64,000 nt of DNA, taken from contig JBGSSS010000095.1 of the NCBI GenBank assembly GCA_041736895.1, positions 1 to 64,000 of the forward strand. The letters are read 5' to 3'. The position numbers and the translations under genes were made by a program. The stretch is from JANRLT01 sp041736895. GTDB taxonomy: Bacteria > Planctomycetota > Planctomycetia > Pirellulales > JALHPA01. Under the pieces are notes generated by a model. The model was given only the letters and a program-made list of their open reading frames with translations, did not search any database and was not told the origin of the DNA. How positions within the stretch are numbered: the stretch's first letter is position 1; the number at the start of each line of letters is the position of its first letter. Of this stretch, positions 1-8,100 are shown piece after piece.

Positions 1-1
1 G

Positions 2-673
2 ATGTTCGAGTACGGCAAAGAGGGCTTTGACCTCTTTAGCATGAAAGTGCCGATCTTCGGGCAGTTGATCGAAAAGAATATCCTCGCCCGTTCCACGCGG
101 ACGCTCGGCACGATGATCAGCAGCGGCGTGCCGATTCTCGAGGCGTTGAACATCACGCGCGACACCTGCGGCAACGCGATCTTCGAACGGCTTTACACCA
201 AGGTCGGCGAATCGATTCGCGAGGGCGAGAGCATCGCCAAACCGCTCAAGGAATATTCCGTCCCGCGGTTCAACGCGATGGCGATTTTCTGGTTCTCGTT
301 TCCGTTCTTGCTCGGGGCGATTCCGCTCGCGGTATGGGATTGGAACATGGGGTTCCTGGCGATCGTCGGGTCGTTCGCGTTTGGCGGGATGATGTACCTG
401 ATGAAAGGCCGCAAGCGCGTCGTCAACGACCTGGTCGTCAACATGGTCGACGTCGGCGAAGAGACGGGCGAACTCGATACGATGCTTTACAAGGTGGCTG
501 ATACGTACGACGAAGAAGTCGCCGTCTTGACCGAAAGCTTGCAGAAGCTGATGGAGCCGTTGTTGATCATCTTCCTCGGCGGCGCGGTCCTCTTTATCGT
601 CGTCGCGCTGTTCCTCCCGCTGGTCGAACTGATCAACAGCTTGTCCGGCGGCAAGGGCGGCAAGAAAAAATAA
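2..673 (+). CDS. Type II secretion / type IV pilus assembly inner-membrane protein, GspF/PilC-like (C-terminal part, truncated by window edge)
   Basis: GspF/PilC proteins are polytopic inner-membrane platforms that couple the assembly ATPase to growth of the pseudopilus. The 223 visible residues hold the second T2SSF domain: the segment TMISSGVPILEALNITRD (about 37-54), SIREGESIAKPL (71-82), the conserved block VVNMVDVGEETGELD (145-159), and the last membrane helix PLLIIFLGGAVLFIVVALFLP (about 186-206) with a Gly/Lys-rich tail. Between residues about 92 and 139 there are two extra hydrophobic stretches (about 94-112 and 117-134) where the family usually passes straight from the SIAKPL block to the VGEE block. 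The reading frame is open to the left edge, so the real start lies outside the window. Four pseudopilins and a giant GspK-like gene follow in the same direction. Confidence 0.85.
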   Translation: MFEYGKEGFDLFSMKVPIFGQLIEKNILARSTRTLGTMISSGVPILEALNITRDTCGNAIFERLYTKVGESIREGESIAKPLKEYSVPRFNAMAIFWFSFPFLLGAIPLAVWDWNMGFLAIVGSFAFGGMMYLMKGRKRVVNDLVVNMVDVGEETGELDTMLYKVADTYDEEVAVLTESLQKLMEPLLIIFLGGAVLFIVVALFLPLVELINSLSGGKGGKKK

Positions 674-701
674 TTGGGAGGGTAAGGCTCCCGCCGAACC
701 G
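674..701 (+). repeat. Short hairpin direct repeat, copy 1
   Basis: The unit TTGGGAGGGTAAGGCTCCC followed by GCCGAACCG begins one base after the GspF-like stop codon. GGGAG pairs with CTCCC. A near-identical unit follows the next gene at 1524-1551, so both sit right after a stop codon in the same operon. Confidence 0.7.
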
Positions 702-793
702 TCTCTGGTATGTAACTCAACCCGTTTAGCGGCGACCCGAAGGGGAGCGCTTCTCAGTCAAACACACAGTACTACAAGTAAAAGGATTTTCCC

Positions 794-1519
794 ATGACCC
801 GTCGTCCCCAGTCCGGCTTTACGCTCGTCGAGTTGCTTGTTGTCATCGTCATCATCGCGATCCTAGCGGCGCTGATCACCCCGGCCGTGATGGCCGGGAT
901 GCGGGCCGCGAAACGGGCCGCGATTTCGGCCGAGATCAACACGATGGCCACGGCGATTGAAACCTACAAGACGCAATACAAAAGCTACCCGCCGCAAGAT
1001 TCCGACACGTACAAAAAGCATCTGGCAGCGATTTTCATCAACATCGATCCAGCCGAATTGGCAAAAGTCCCCGCGAACATGACACCCGCCCAAGTGCTCG
1101 TCTTTGCGTTGCGCGGTTACTCTGCTAATAAGCGATATCCGTTGACCGGGGATCGAATAGCACTATTCCCATTCAAAACAGAGCGGCTCAGCGGCAACGC
1201 CTTGACAGATGGCGCGGTGTATTACTCGCTCAATACGACGCAAGCGCCGTACGTCTACTTCGATTGCTCGCGCTACACAGGGACCGGCAATAACGCGACC
1301 TTTAGCGGCAACGGCGGCATCGGACCGTACAAAATGAGCGGCGGCGCGAAATATGCCAATGCCGGCGGTTTTCAAATCATCAGCACCGGCTTGGACAGCC
1401 AATTCGGCGGCGGGTCCGTCGAACTGAAAGCCGGGTCCGGCGGCATCACCGGCAACCACATCGACAACCTCACCAATTTTTCAGAGGGCAAACAACTCAG
1501 CGATTTCATCGACCAGTAA
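794..1519 (+). CDS. Pseudopilin (GspG-like, prepilin N-terminal methylation signal)
   Basis: Secreted pseudopilin subunit of the type II secretion/pilus-like machine, expected to be processed by the prepilin peptidase and assembled on the GspF platform. The N-terminus is MTRRPQSG|FTLVELLVVIVIIAILAAL: short basic leader, Gly8, cleavage before Phe9 and the invariant Glu at +5 of the mature protein. The next stretch, with a tyrosine- and proline-containing motif YKTQYKSYPPQ, is GspG-like, but at 241 residues the protein is longer than a typical GspG (about 140-150) and has a Gly/Asn-rich C-terminal half. The start ATG follows an AAAAGGA ribosome site. It lies 120 nt after the GspF-like gene. Confidence 0.87.
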   Translation: MTRRPQSGFTLVELLVVIVIIAILAALITPAVMAGMRAAKRAAISAEINTMATAIETYKTQYKSYPPQDSDTYKKHLAAIFINIDPAELAKVPANMTPAQVLVFALRGYSANKRYPLTGDRIALFPFKTERLSGNALTDGAVYYSLNTTQAPYVYFDCSRYTGTGNNATFSGNGGIGPYKMSGGAKYANAGGFQIISTGLDSQFGGGSVELKAGSGGITGNHIDNLTNFSEGKQLSDFIDQ

Positions 1520-1523
1520 GCAT

Positions 1524-1551
1524 TTGGGAGAGTGAGGCTCCCGCCGAACCG
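1524..1551 (+). repeat. Short hairpin direct repeat, copy 2
   Basis: Near-identical to 674-701: TTGGGAGAGTGAGGCTCCC plus GCCGAACCG, starting 5 nt after the stop of the first pseudopilin. GGGAG and CTCCC can pair. Confidence 0.7.
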
Positions 1552-1590
1552 CATTGCCGAGATCACCTGCCCAGGGCGATACGAATTTTT

Positions 1591-1616
1591 GTAGCCCGTA
1601 GCGTTAGCGAGGGCAA
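1591..1616 (+). repeat. Degenerate GTAGC-type hairpin repeat
   Basis: The unit GTAGCCCGTAGCGTTAGCGA, followed by GGGC, resembles 44652-44678. Outer GCCC/GGGC and inner GC/GC pairs flank a GTTA loop. It appears to be a diverged relative of the GTAG hairpins seen elsewhere in the window. Confidence 0.5.
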
Positions 1617-1625
1617 CAACAATTC

Positions 1626-1727
1626 TTTGAACAGAAGGCAGCAAAGTTAGCAAAGAAAGGCGCAGCAAGAGGTAGTCAAATTGCATGCAACTTCCCCCTT
1701 TGCTCTCTTTGCTTCCTTCTGTTCAAA
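1626..1727. repeat. Long imperfect inverted repeat (hairpin), first of a tandem pair
   Basis: The left end TTTGAACAGAAGG (1626-1638) is the exact reverse complement of CCTTCTGTTCAAA (1715-1727). Between them are further complementary purine-rich and pyrimidine-rich stretches (GCAAAGAAAGG against CCTTTGCTC). With 1743-1832 it fills the 343-nt gap between two pseudopilin genes; no gene is evident in that gap. Confidence 0.65.
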
Positions 1728-1742
1728 ACATGTTTTCAAAAA

Positions 1743-1832
1743 TTTTGAGCAGGAGGCAGCAGCGTTAGCATAGAAAACTAAGTCAAGAACTTTGCCTTTT
1801 CCTTCGTTCGCTTCGTTTCCTGCTGTCGAAAC
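1743..1832. repeat. Long imperfect inverted repeat (hairpin), second of a tandem pair
   Basis: The left arm TTTTGAGCAGGAGGCAGCAG is clearly related to the left arm of the preceding hairpin (TTTGAACAGAAGGCAGCA). The right arm ends in TTTCCTGCTGTCGAAA. The two hairpins look like diverged tandem copies of one element. The downstream pseudopilin starts 30 nt later. Confidence 0.55.
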
Positions 1833-1862
1833 CGAATTTCCCCCGATACACGAGTCCCCGCC

Positions 1863-2699
1863 ATGTTTCCACAACACTCACGACCGCAACGCACTCGCCG
1901 CGTCAACCCCCGCGGGTTCACGCTCGTCGAATTGCTCGTCGTGATCGTGATCCTGGCGATCCTGTCGAGCATGGTGCTGATAGCGATCGGGAATACCCAA
2001 GCCAGCGCCCGCATCGCCCGGACCCAGACGACGATCGCCAAGCTCGACGCGCTGATCATGGCGAAATGGGAGACGTATCAGACGCGCAGAGTGCCGCTAA
2101 AGCCGACGGGGTCGGATCGGATGAATAATGCCAAGACACGAGTGAATGCTCTGCGAGAGATCATGCGCTTGGAGTTGCCGGATCAACATGCGGATATCAC
2201 CACTGAGCCTACTGTCATGAGCGCCAGCTCACGCCCTGCGGTTTCGAAGGCGTATCTCAAACGATACAACCTGAGCACCAAAACCACTGAAAGGGAAGGC
2301 GCAGAGTGCTTGTACCTGATCGTCGCTCATGGTCTGAATGATCCCGATGCACTTAGTCAATTCAACGAGAGCGAAATCGGCGATTTCGACGGTGATAAAT
2401 TGCCGGAATTTCTAGATGGCTGGGGGCAACCAATTTCATTCATTCGTTGGGCGCCCGGATTTATTTCACCAATCCATAACACCGATGCGGTGAAAAATCA
2501 TGATCCGTTTGACCCGATGAATCAGTTTTCCAATGCCTATGCACTTTATCCGCTAATTTTGTCTGGCGGACCAGATAAGACTTATGACATCCAAAATGGA
2601 CGTTCGTCAATAAATGATCCGTATTCAAGCAATGTCGGCCAATCACTCGGCAACGGCAGTCTCGACAACATCACCAACCACGAACTCCTGGCGAACTAA
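1863..2699 (+). CDS. Pseudopilin (type II secretion-like)
   Basis: Second pseudopilin of the operon. The leader MFPQHSRPQRTRRVNPRG is basic and ends in Gly18, followed by FTLVELLVVIVILAILSSM with Glu at +5, the classic prepilin peptidase and methylation site plus the hydrophobic assembly helix. The 278-residue protein then has an alpha-helical spine (QTTIAKLDALIMAKWETYQ) and an Asp/Asn/Pro-rich globular domain that I cannot assign to GspG, H, I or J by eye. No strong ribosome site is visible ahead of the ATG. A 343-nt repeat-filled gap separates it from the preceding pseudopilin. Confidence 0.82.
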   Translation: MFPQHSRPQRTRRVNPRGFTLVELLVVIVILAILSSMVLIAIGNTQASARIARTQTTIAKLDALIMAKWETYQTRRVPLKPTGSDRMNNAKTRVNALREIMRLELPDQHADITTEPTVMSASSRPAVSKAYLKRYNLSTKTTEREGAECLYLIVAHGLNDPDALSQFNESEIGDFDGDKLPEFLDGWGQPISFIRWAPGFISPIHNTDAVKNHDPFDPMNQFSNAYALYPLILSGGPDKTYDIQNGRSSINDPYSSNVGQSLGNGSLDNITNHELLAN

Positions 2700-2748
2700 C
2701 CTTCGCCTGCCGCAGACAGAACAGCGTCCGGGCCAACGAAAGCACGAT

Positions 2749-3837
2749 ATGCGAACTTTTCCGACAACGACGAACGACAACCATGGGAACGCGCAGCCGT
2801 GCCGACCACGGCCGGCGCTCCGAGTCCGGCCGTGGACGGCTCGGCTTCAGCGTGTCCGCGGCTTGACGCTGGTCGAGTTGCTCGTTGTCATCGTCATCCT
2901 CAGCCTGGTCACGGTCGCGACGATTCCGCTGATGCAGCCGCCGAGCGGCGAACGCAAGATTCGCGAAGCGGCCCGCAACGTCGCCACGACGTTAGAACTC
3001 GCCCGCGCGCGGGCGACCGAAACCGGCCGTCCTGCGGGTGTCTGGATCGAACCGCAAAACAAAGGCCCCAACGGCGAGATCGAGGCGTACAAGCTGTTCC
3101 TCTGCGATGTGCCGCCGCCGTATGCGGGTGACGACACCACGTCCACGGCAAGAATTCAAAACAACGGCGCGCAGATCAGCTTGAACAACTCGGGTTCTGC
3201 CATCACGCTCGTCAAGTACGGCGACCGGATTCGCTTCAACTTTCGCGGCCCGTATTACCGTATCGGCGGCGGCACCGACGGCAACAACATCAGCGCGACG
3301 TTTTCGATCGATGTCAACCAAGCCCCCGATTTCTCGCCGCCTCCCGCCAACGCCAACAACGTGCCGTTCGAAATCCTGCGCCAACCGGTCAAGTCGTCGA
3401 TCAACCCGACGATCTTGCCGACCAACGCGCCGGCTTCGGTCATCGACCTGACCCAATCGGGTTACGGGAATTCTGGGCACGGGGCCGATGCGTTTGGGCA
3501 TGGCGATAACGGCAAGCCCGTGATTGTGACCTTTACGCCGTCGGGGAGCGTTCATCAAGTCCAGCATTACGACGGTGGCGACCTCGAGATCGACCGGCCG
3601 ACGGCGATGATCTACTTCCTGGTGCGGCTGCGCAAGGAAGAGGGCAAGCTGGAAAACGGCGTCGCGTACAAAGTCGCCGAAGCATACAAGGACCTGAGCG
3701 CGTACTGGATCGGCATCAATCCGACGACCGGGATGATCAACGTGGCCGCAGTGAATAGCGATTCGGCGAATCCGCCCAACACCCCAACCGAATCCCGCAA
3801 AGCCGCCACATCGGGCCGCATCGAAGGAGGGCTGTAA
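2749..3837 (+). CDS. Pseudopilin (GspH/FimT-like)
   Basis: Third pseudopilin. Starting at the ATG at 2749 gives 362 residues and a 38-residue leader ending ...RVRG|LTLVELLVVIVIL, with Glu at +5. The frame is open further upstream to 2614, but that start would overlap the preceding gene by 86 nt, so 2749 is preferred. After the helix, PPSGERKIREAARNVATTLE and LARARATETGRPAGVWIEP match the GspH/FimT pattern, in which the minor pseudopilin caps the pseudopilus. The long C-terminal part is unusual for GspH (about 150-170 residues). The next gene begins one base after its stop, so the two are almost certainly co-translated. Confidence 0.8.
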   Translation: MRTFPTTTNDNHGNAQPCRPRPALRVRPWTARLQRVRGLTLVELLVVIVILSLVTVATIPLMQPPSGERKIREAARNVATTLELARARATETGRPAGVWIEPQNKGPNGEIEAYKLFLCDVPPPYAGDDTTSTARIQNNGAQISLNNSGSAITLVKYGDRIRFNFRGPYYRIGGGTDGNNISATFSIDVNQAPDFSPPPANANNVPFEILRQPVKSSINPTILPTNAPASVIDLTQSGYGNSGHGADAFGHGDNGKPVIVTFTPSGSVHQVQHYDGGDLEIDRPTAMIYFLVRLRKEEGKLENGVAYKVAEAYKDLSAYWIGINPTTGMINVAAVNSDSANPPNTPTESRKAATSGRIEGGL

Positions 3838-3838
3838 T

Positions 3839-4951
3839 ATGATTTCCCGAATCCCTAACCCCCAATCCCCAACCCCCGTCGCGCAGCGACACGGCATCAG
3901 CATCATCGAGGTGCTGGTCTCGATGTTCATCCTCTCGGTCGGGCTGATGGGGATCGCGTCGCTGTTGCCAATCGGCCAGCGTCAAGCGCTCCTCGCCGAT
4001 CAACAGGACCGGCTTTCGTCCCTCGGCCAGAACGCGGTCCGTTCGTTTCGGACGCGGGGGTTGAGCAATTTTCAATGGTGGTGTACTGCATCTGGAGCTT
4101 CCGTGACACAAAGCAGCGGTGCACCAAATGCAGTCTTCCAAAATGGACCGATCTTCATCGATCCGTTACTTACGGCAGCTAAAGGTAATGCTGTATCACA
4201 AGTTCCACACACTGGTACTAGTCGGTTTTTAAGATTTGGAATCAAAACCAATCCAAATTCAAGTGCAAACTTAACAAATTATGGTGTTGTGGGTTCAGGC
4301 GATGCTTATCGAGCACAAGCCGAAGCGATATTCATGTCGCGCGACGATGCAGCGATTACCCCCGGGACGACACCCGAGAGCGCCTCGACGGCGAAATTTT
4401 ACAAAGGCGGTGGCTCCACTGATTTGCGCCGCGATTTTGACGGCGAGTACAGTTGGGCCGCGATGCTGACCCCGACGTATGTGAATAACTACCCGATCGG
4501 GACGGCCAAAGGGACGCCGTACGCGGAGCAGTCGTGCCAGCTGCACATCGTCGTGTTTTACCGCCGGCCACTGAGTTCGCTGGTGGACGAGAACAAGTTT
4601 TATGGCCGCAGCATCCCTCGCGAGCGGGAGGTGAGTGCGGCGATTACCGGCGGCGGCATCGGCGGCGGCGAAGTGACGATTTCCACCACGGCCTCGGGCT
4701 ACGATTTGCTAGTCACGCCTGGCGAGTATGTTTTGCTCTTCCAACCCGGTTCGAATTACTTCGCGCAGTGGTATCGCGTCTTGGGGGCGCAGACGTTTGA
4801 TCCCTCGAGCGAAACGTCGCGGCAACTGACACTGACCGGACCGGATTGGCCGGCGGGGATGAACAATCCCAGGATGATCATTTTCGACGGCGCGGTCGGC
4901 GTTTACACCAAGTCGATCCGGCTCGAAGGTCCGTCGATGTGGAATAACTAA
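3839..4951 (+). CDS. Pseudopilin (GspI/PilV-like)
   Basis: Fourth pseudopilin, 370 residues. The leader ends ...AQRHG|ISIIEVLVSMFILSVGL: Gly19, then Ile-Ser-Ile-Ile-Glu with Glu at +5. The pattern IIEVLVSM..LSVGLMGIASLLPIGQRQA is typical of GspI/PilV minor pseudopilins. The first codons (ISRIPNPQSPTP) are encoded by a C-rich repeat of the kind found in intergenic spots at 10125 and 59841, so repeat DNA seems to have been co-opted into the leader. The C-terminal half (about 160-370) is not recognisable. It starts one base after the GspH-like stop. Confidence 0.8.
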   Translation: MISRIPNPQSPTPVAQRHGISIIEVLVSMFILSVGLMGIASLLPIGQRQALLADQQDRLSSLGQNAVRSFRTRGLSNFQWWCTASGASVTQSSGAPNAVFQNGPIFIDPLLTAAKGNAVSQVPHTGTSRFLRFGIKTNPNSSANLTNYGVVGSGDAYRAQAEAIFMSRDDAAITPGTTPESASTAKFYKGGGSTDLRRDFDGEYSWAAMLTPTYVNNYPIGTAKGTPYAEQSCQLHIVVFYRRPLSSLVDENKFYGRSIPREREVSAAITGGGIGGGEVTISTTASGYDLLVTPGEYVLLFQPGSNYFAQWYRVLGAQTFDPSSETSRQLTLTGPDWPAGMNNPRMIIFDGAVGVYTKSIRLEGPSMWNN

Positions 4952-4952
4952 T

Positions 4953-4978
4953 GTAGTCTACTCGCCCCGCGAGTAGAC
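4953..4978 (+). repeat. GTAG-type hairpin (10-bp perfect stem, CCC loop)
   Basis: GTA followed by GTCTACTCGC-CCC-GCGAGTAGAC, a perfect 10-bp stem, starting 1 nt after the TAA stop of the preceding pseudopilin. It shares loop and flank with the inverted copy at 5032-5057, but the stem sequence is entirely different. Confidence 0.75.
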
Positions 4979-5031
4979 AGCGTCGAGCGCCGGTTGACGT
5001 TAAATCACTAGCAAGCGTTTTCGTGACGATT

Positions 5032-5057
5032 GCCGACTTGCGGGGCAAGTCGGCTAC
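5032..5057 (-). repeat. GTAG-type hairpin (10-bp perfect stem, CCC loop), minus orientation
   Basis: On the minus strand: GTA then GCCGACTTGC-CCC-GCAAGTCGGC. Same architecture as 4953-4978 with a different stem. It lies between the GspI-like and GspK-like genes. Confidence 0.75.
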
Positions 5058-5154
5058 ATTGATGCCCGCCGATACCATCGGCGGCTTTGTGAGAAATACC
5101 AAAACACCCCAACGCGATCCGAGGGCCAATCGGGCGCGTTCCATAGAGGTTCCC

Positions 5155-8100
5155 ATGTCCGCTTCTCATCTGTTTGCAGAGCAGCCCACGCGCCTTCGGC
5201 GTGTGGGGAAACAGCGCCGCCGTCAGCAAAAACAGCGGCGCGGGATTTTGATCCTGATCGTGCTGAGTTTGCTGTTCATGTTCGTGATGATCGCCGTCAC
5301 GTTCGTGCTGGTCGCGAATCGTCAGAACAGCACCGCGACCAAAGCGGCCGCCGCCGATGTGATCGGCGACACGCCGCGGCAAGAAATCGAGCAGGCGTTC
5401 AATGAAATCGTCCGCGGCAGCAGTTCGCCCCTCTCGCCGTTTAATGTTGGGAATAACCTCTTGGGCGATATCTTTGGCGATCCGCCGTCGGGCGGAGCCG
5501 GCGCGAACCCCAATCAATATGTTCGATGTGTTTCGGGTTCTTACAACGGTAACTCAGGTAATGGCTATGCGACTGTTACGTTAGCCAGAACGACTAATGA
5601 ATACGACGGCCGGGTGATCACCGTTATTCCGGGGGCCAACACCGGAACAAAAAGCTCGCTGGTTAGTTCGCGGATCATGGCGTCGGACGGGACGAATGTC
5701 TATCTGTTGCCGTTCCGCGATCCGACGGGGGCCGCGCTAACGAACGGAACTTACGACTTTCTCATCAACGGCCGAGAGTTCGCTGGCACCGGCAAGGCCA
5801 CGGGCCCGTTGATCGTCAATCCGGTCTCCAGCATGGCGAGCGGGACCGATCCTTCGGCACCCGGCGGAGAAAACGAATCGTACGACGCGCCCGATTTCAA
5901 CAATATCTTTTTGGCTTACTACGATCCCTTGTCGGGCAGAATCAAGCCGTCGTTTCACGACCCGGCCTTGATCAGTTCCAATACCATGATGCCGAAGGAG
6001 AATCAGCAGAACAGCTTTCGCGTGATTAAGACCAATGCTTTTGACAGCTATCAATGGGACGTCGACAACGACGGCGACGGCATCATGGACAGCATCTGGA
6101 TCGATCCGGGCTTTCCGATCCAAGTCTCGCGCGATGGACGGCTTTATAAGCGCCTGATCGCGCCGCTGATTCTCGATCTCGACGGCCGGTTGAATATCAA
6201 CACCGCCGGCACAACCAAGGAAATCGCGTCGCTGACGCAAGCGCCGACAAACATGATTCCGTTCGCCACCGGCGGAGGAGCCGGAGCGATTCAACTCGGC
6301 CGCGGGCACGGCTTCGGCCCCGCCGAAATCAGCATCAAGAAGACACCTCTCGGCGGCATCGCCACGAACCTGCTCCAAGGCAAGGGCCGCTACCACAGCG
6401 ACAGCTACCCCGGGCCGGACACGGCGGGGTTGTTTCAAAACAAGATCCTCGGCACGCCTAACGATTACCAGGGTTCGGCTCTCATGGCGACGCGCTACAC
6501 GGGCAGCCCGCCGGATCATTGGGGGCGGTATATGCGCGGGATCGATATCTCGGGCAACACCTTGTTTGCGAATTACTGGCAAGAAGGGGCCGGCGGCGAA
6601 ACGACCTACAGTCCGTATCTGCTCGATATGACACGCGACCAGGGCCGCGGCCTCGACACGACCACCACTGCCAAGGACAACCAGTTCTCGGCCGGCGAGT
6701 TGGAACGGTTTCTGCGCGGGTTCGATTCCGACGCGCTGAACCTGCCGAACCGGCTGTACAACATGGTGCCCGGCTCCGCGGAACAGCAATTCATCTTCCG
6801 CGGCGTGACGACCGATAGCTGGGACACGCCGGTGTTGGGCGTTTTGCCCCAGGCGAGCGCTGGCGGCAATCCGACGAAACATTTTTCGGAGCTGTTGCCG
6901 CAGAACCTGCGTACCGATCCCAAAGTGCTCCGCACCTTGATCCCACAGGACATGCTCGCGGGACTACGGTTCAACATCAACTGGCCGTTCGGCGATGGCA
7001 AGGACAATAACAACAACGGTGTCGTCGATGAAATCGGGGAAAATGAAACGACCGTCAATCCGACCCCAACGGTGAACCAAGGCATTGACACCAATCTTGA
7101 CGGGACAACGAATGCGACGGACAACTATTTCGCCCGCCAGCAAATGGCTAAGTACCTGTATGTGCTGATGACCTTGATCCAAGACCCGGGCTTGAATCAT
7201 AAGCCCACTGAGCAAGTGCAACAACGGCTCGCGCAGTGGGCGGTCAACGTGGTCGATTACATGGACGCCGACAACGTGATGACGTGCTTCGAGTACGACG
7301 TGAATATTGCCGACGGCTGGATTGCGGATGCCAACGGGATTCTCACGGCCAACGACTTGACCGCTGGCGGCGATCTGCGCGTCGTGTGGGGCGTCGAACA
7401 GCCGGCGCTGCTCTTAACCGAAGCGTTCGCGCCTCATGATCGTCGCGTCCGCGATTCCAAGAACGACAATAACGCGACCAAGGGAACGAAGCGAGACGAC
7501 GACGGCATGGACGATGATATGAAGAAGGGAAAAGACCATGATGACGACGACGATTTGGATCAATCGTTGATTCCGCGCGGGCCGACGTTTTTCGAACTTT
7601 ACGCAACGCATAGCCCGCTGCAGCCTGTGGGTTCAGCTGATTTGTATGACTACGACAAAAACGCTATGAAGTGGCGTTTGAAACTCGACAAGGTCACCCC
7701 AGATCGTACTCCGGTGTGGCGCGTCGTGGTCACAGCGAGCAAGACTGCCCCGACAACTCCAGAAGGTAACGATTTCCAAACGTTGGCGAATACCTATGGC
7801 CAAACTTTCACAGGCCAAACGCCGCAATTCAATTCGAGTCCGGGCTATAACCAAAACGTGTTGTTCAACGGGGGTGCGAACATCCCGCAGGCAACAATTG
7901 ATCGCGTGGTCGTATTCGCCAAGCAATCCGATGTCAACGCCAGCCCCTTGAAAGAAAAGAACCTAATTTACTGTCTGAGCGAGCAAAATCCCACACCAAG
8001 CGACCCCAATGAGCTCGTTCAGCAAACACCGCAAAATCTAGCACTATTTGGCGGGCAATACGCGGTCATCTTTCCGCATGTGACGGAAAACACTGCCTAC

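Noticed and set aside
2992..3930. 312-codon minus-strand frame
   Set aside because: Opposite the GspH-like pseudopilin; Arg/Val-rich shadow without motifs.
4953..5057. CRISPR array
   Set aside because: The two hairpins are opposed and differ in stem; there is no repeat-spacer periodicity here or elsewhere in the window.
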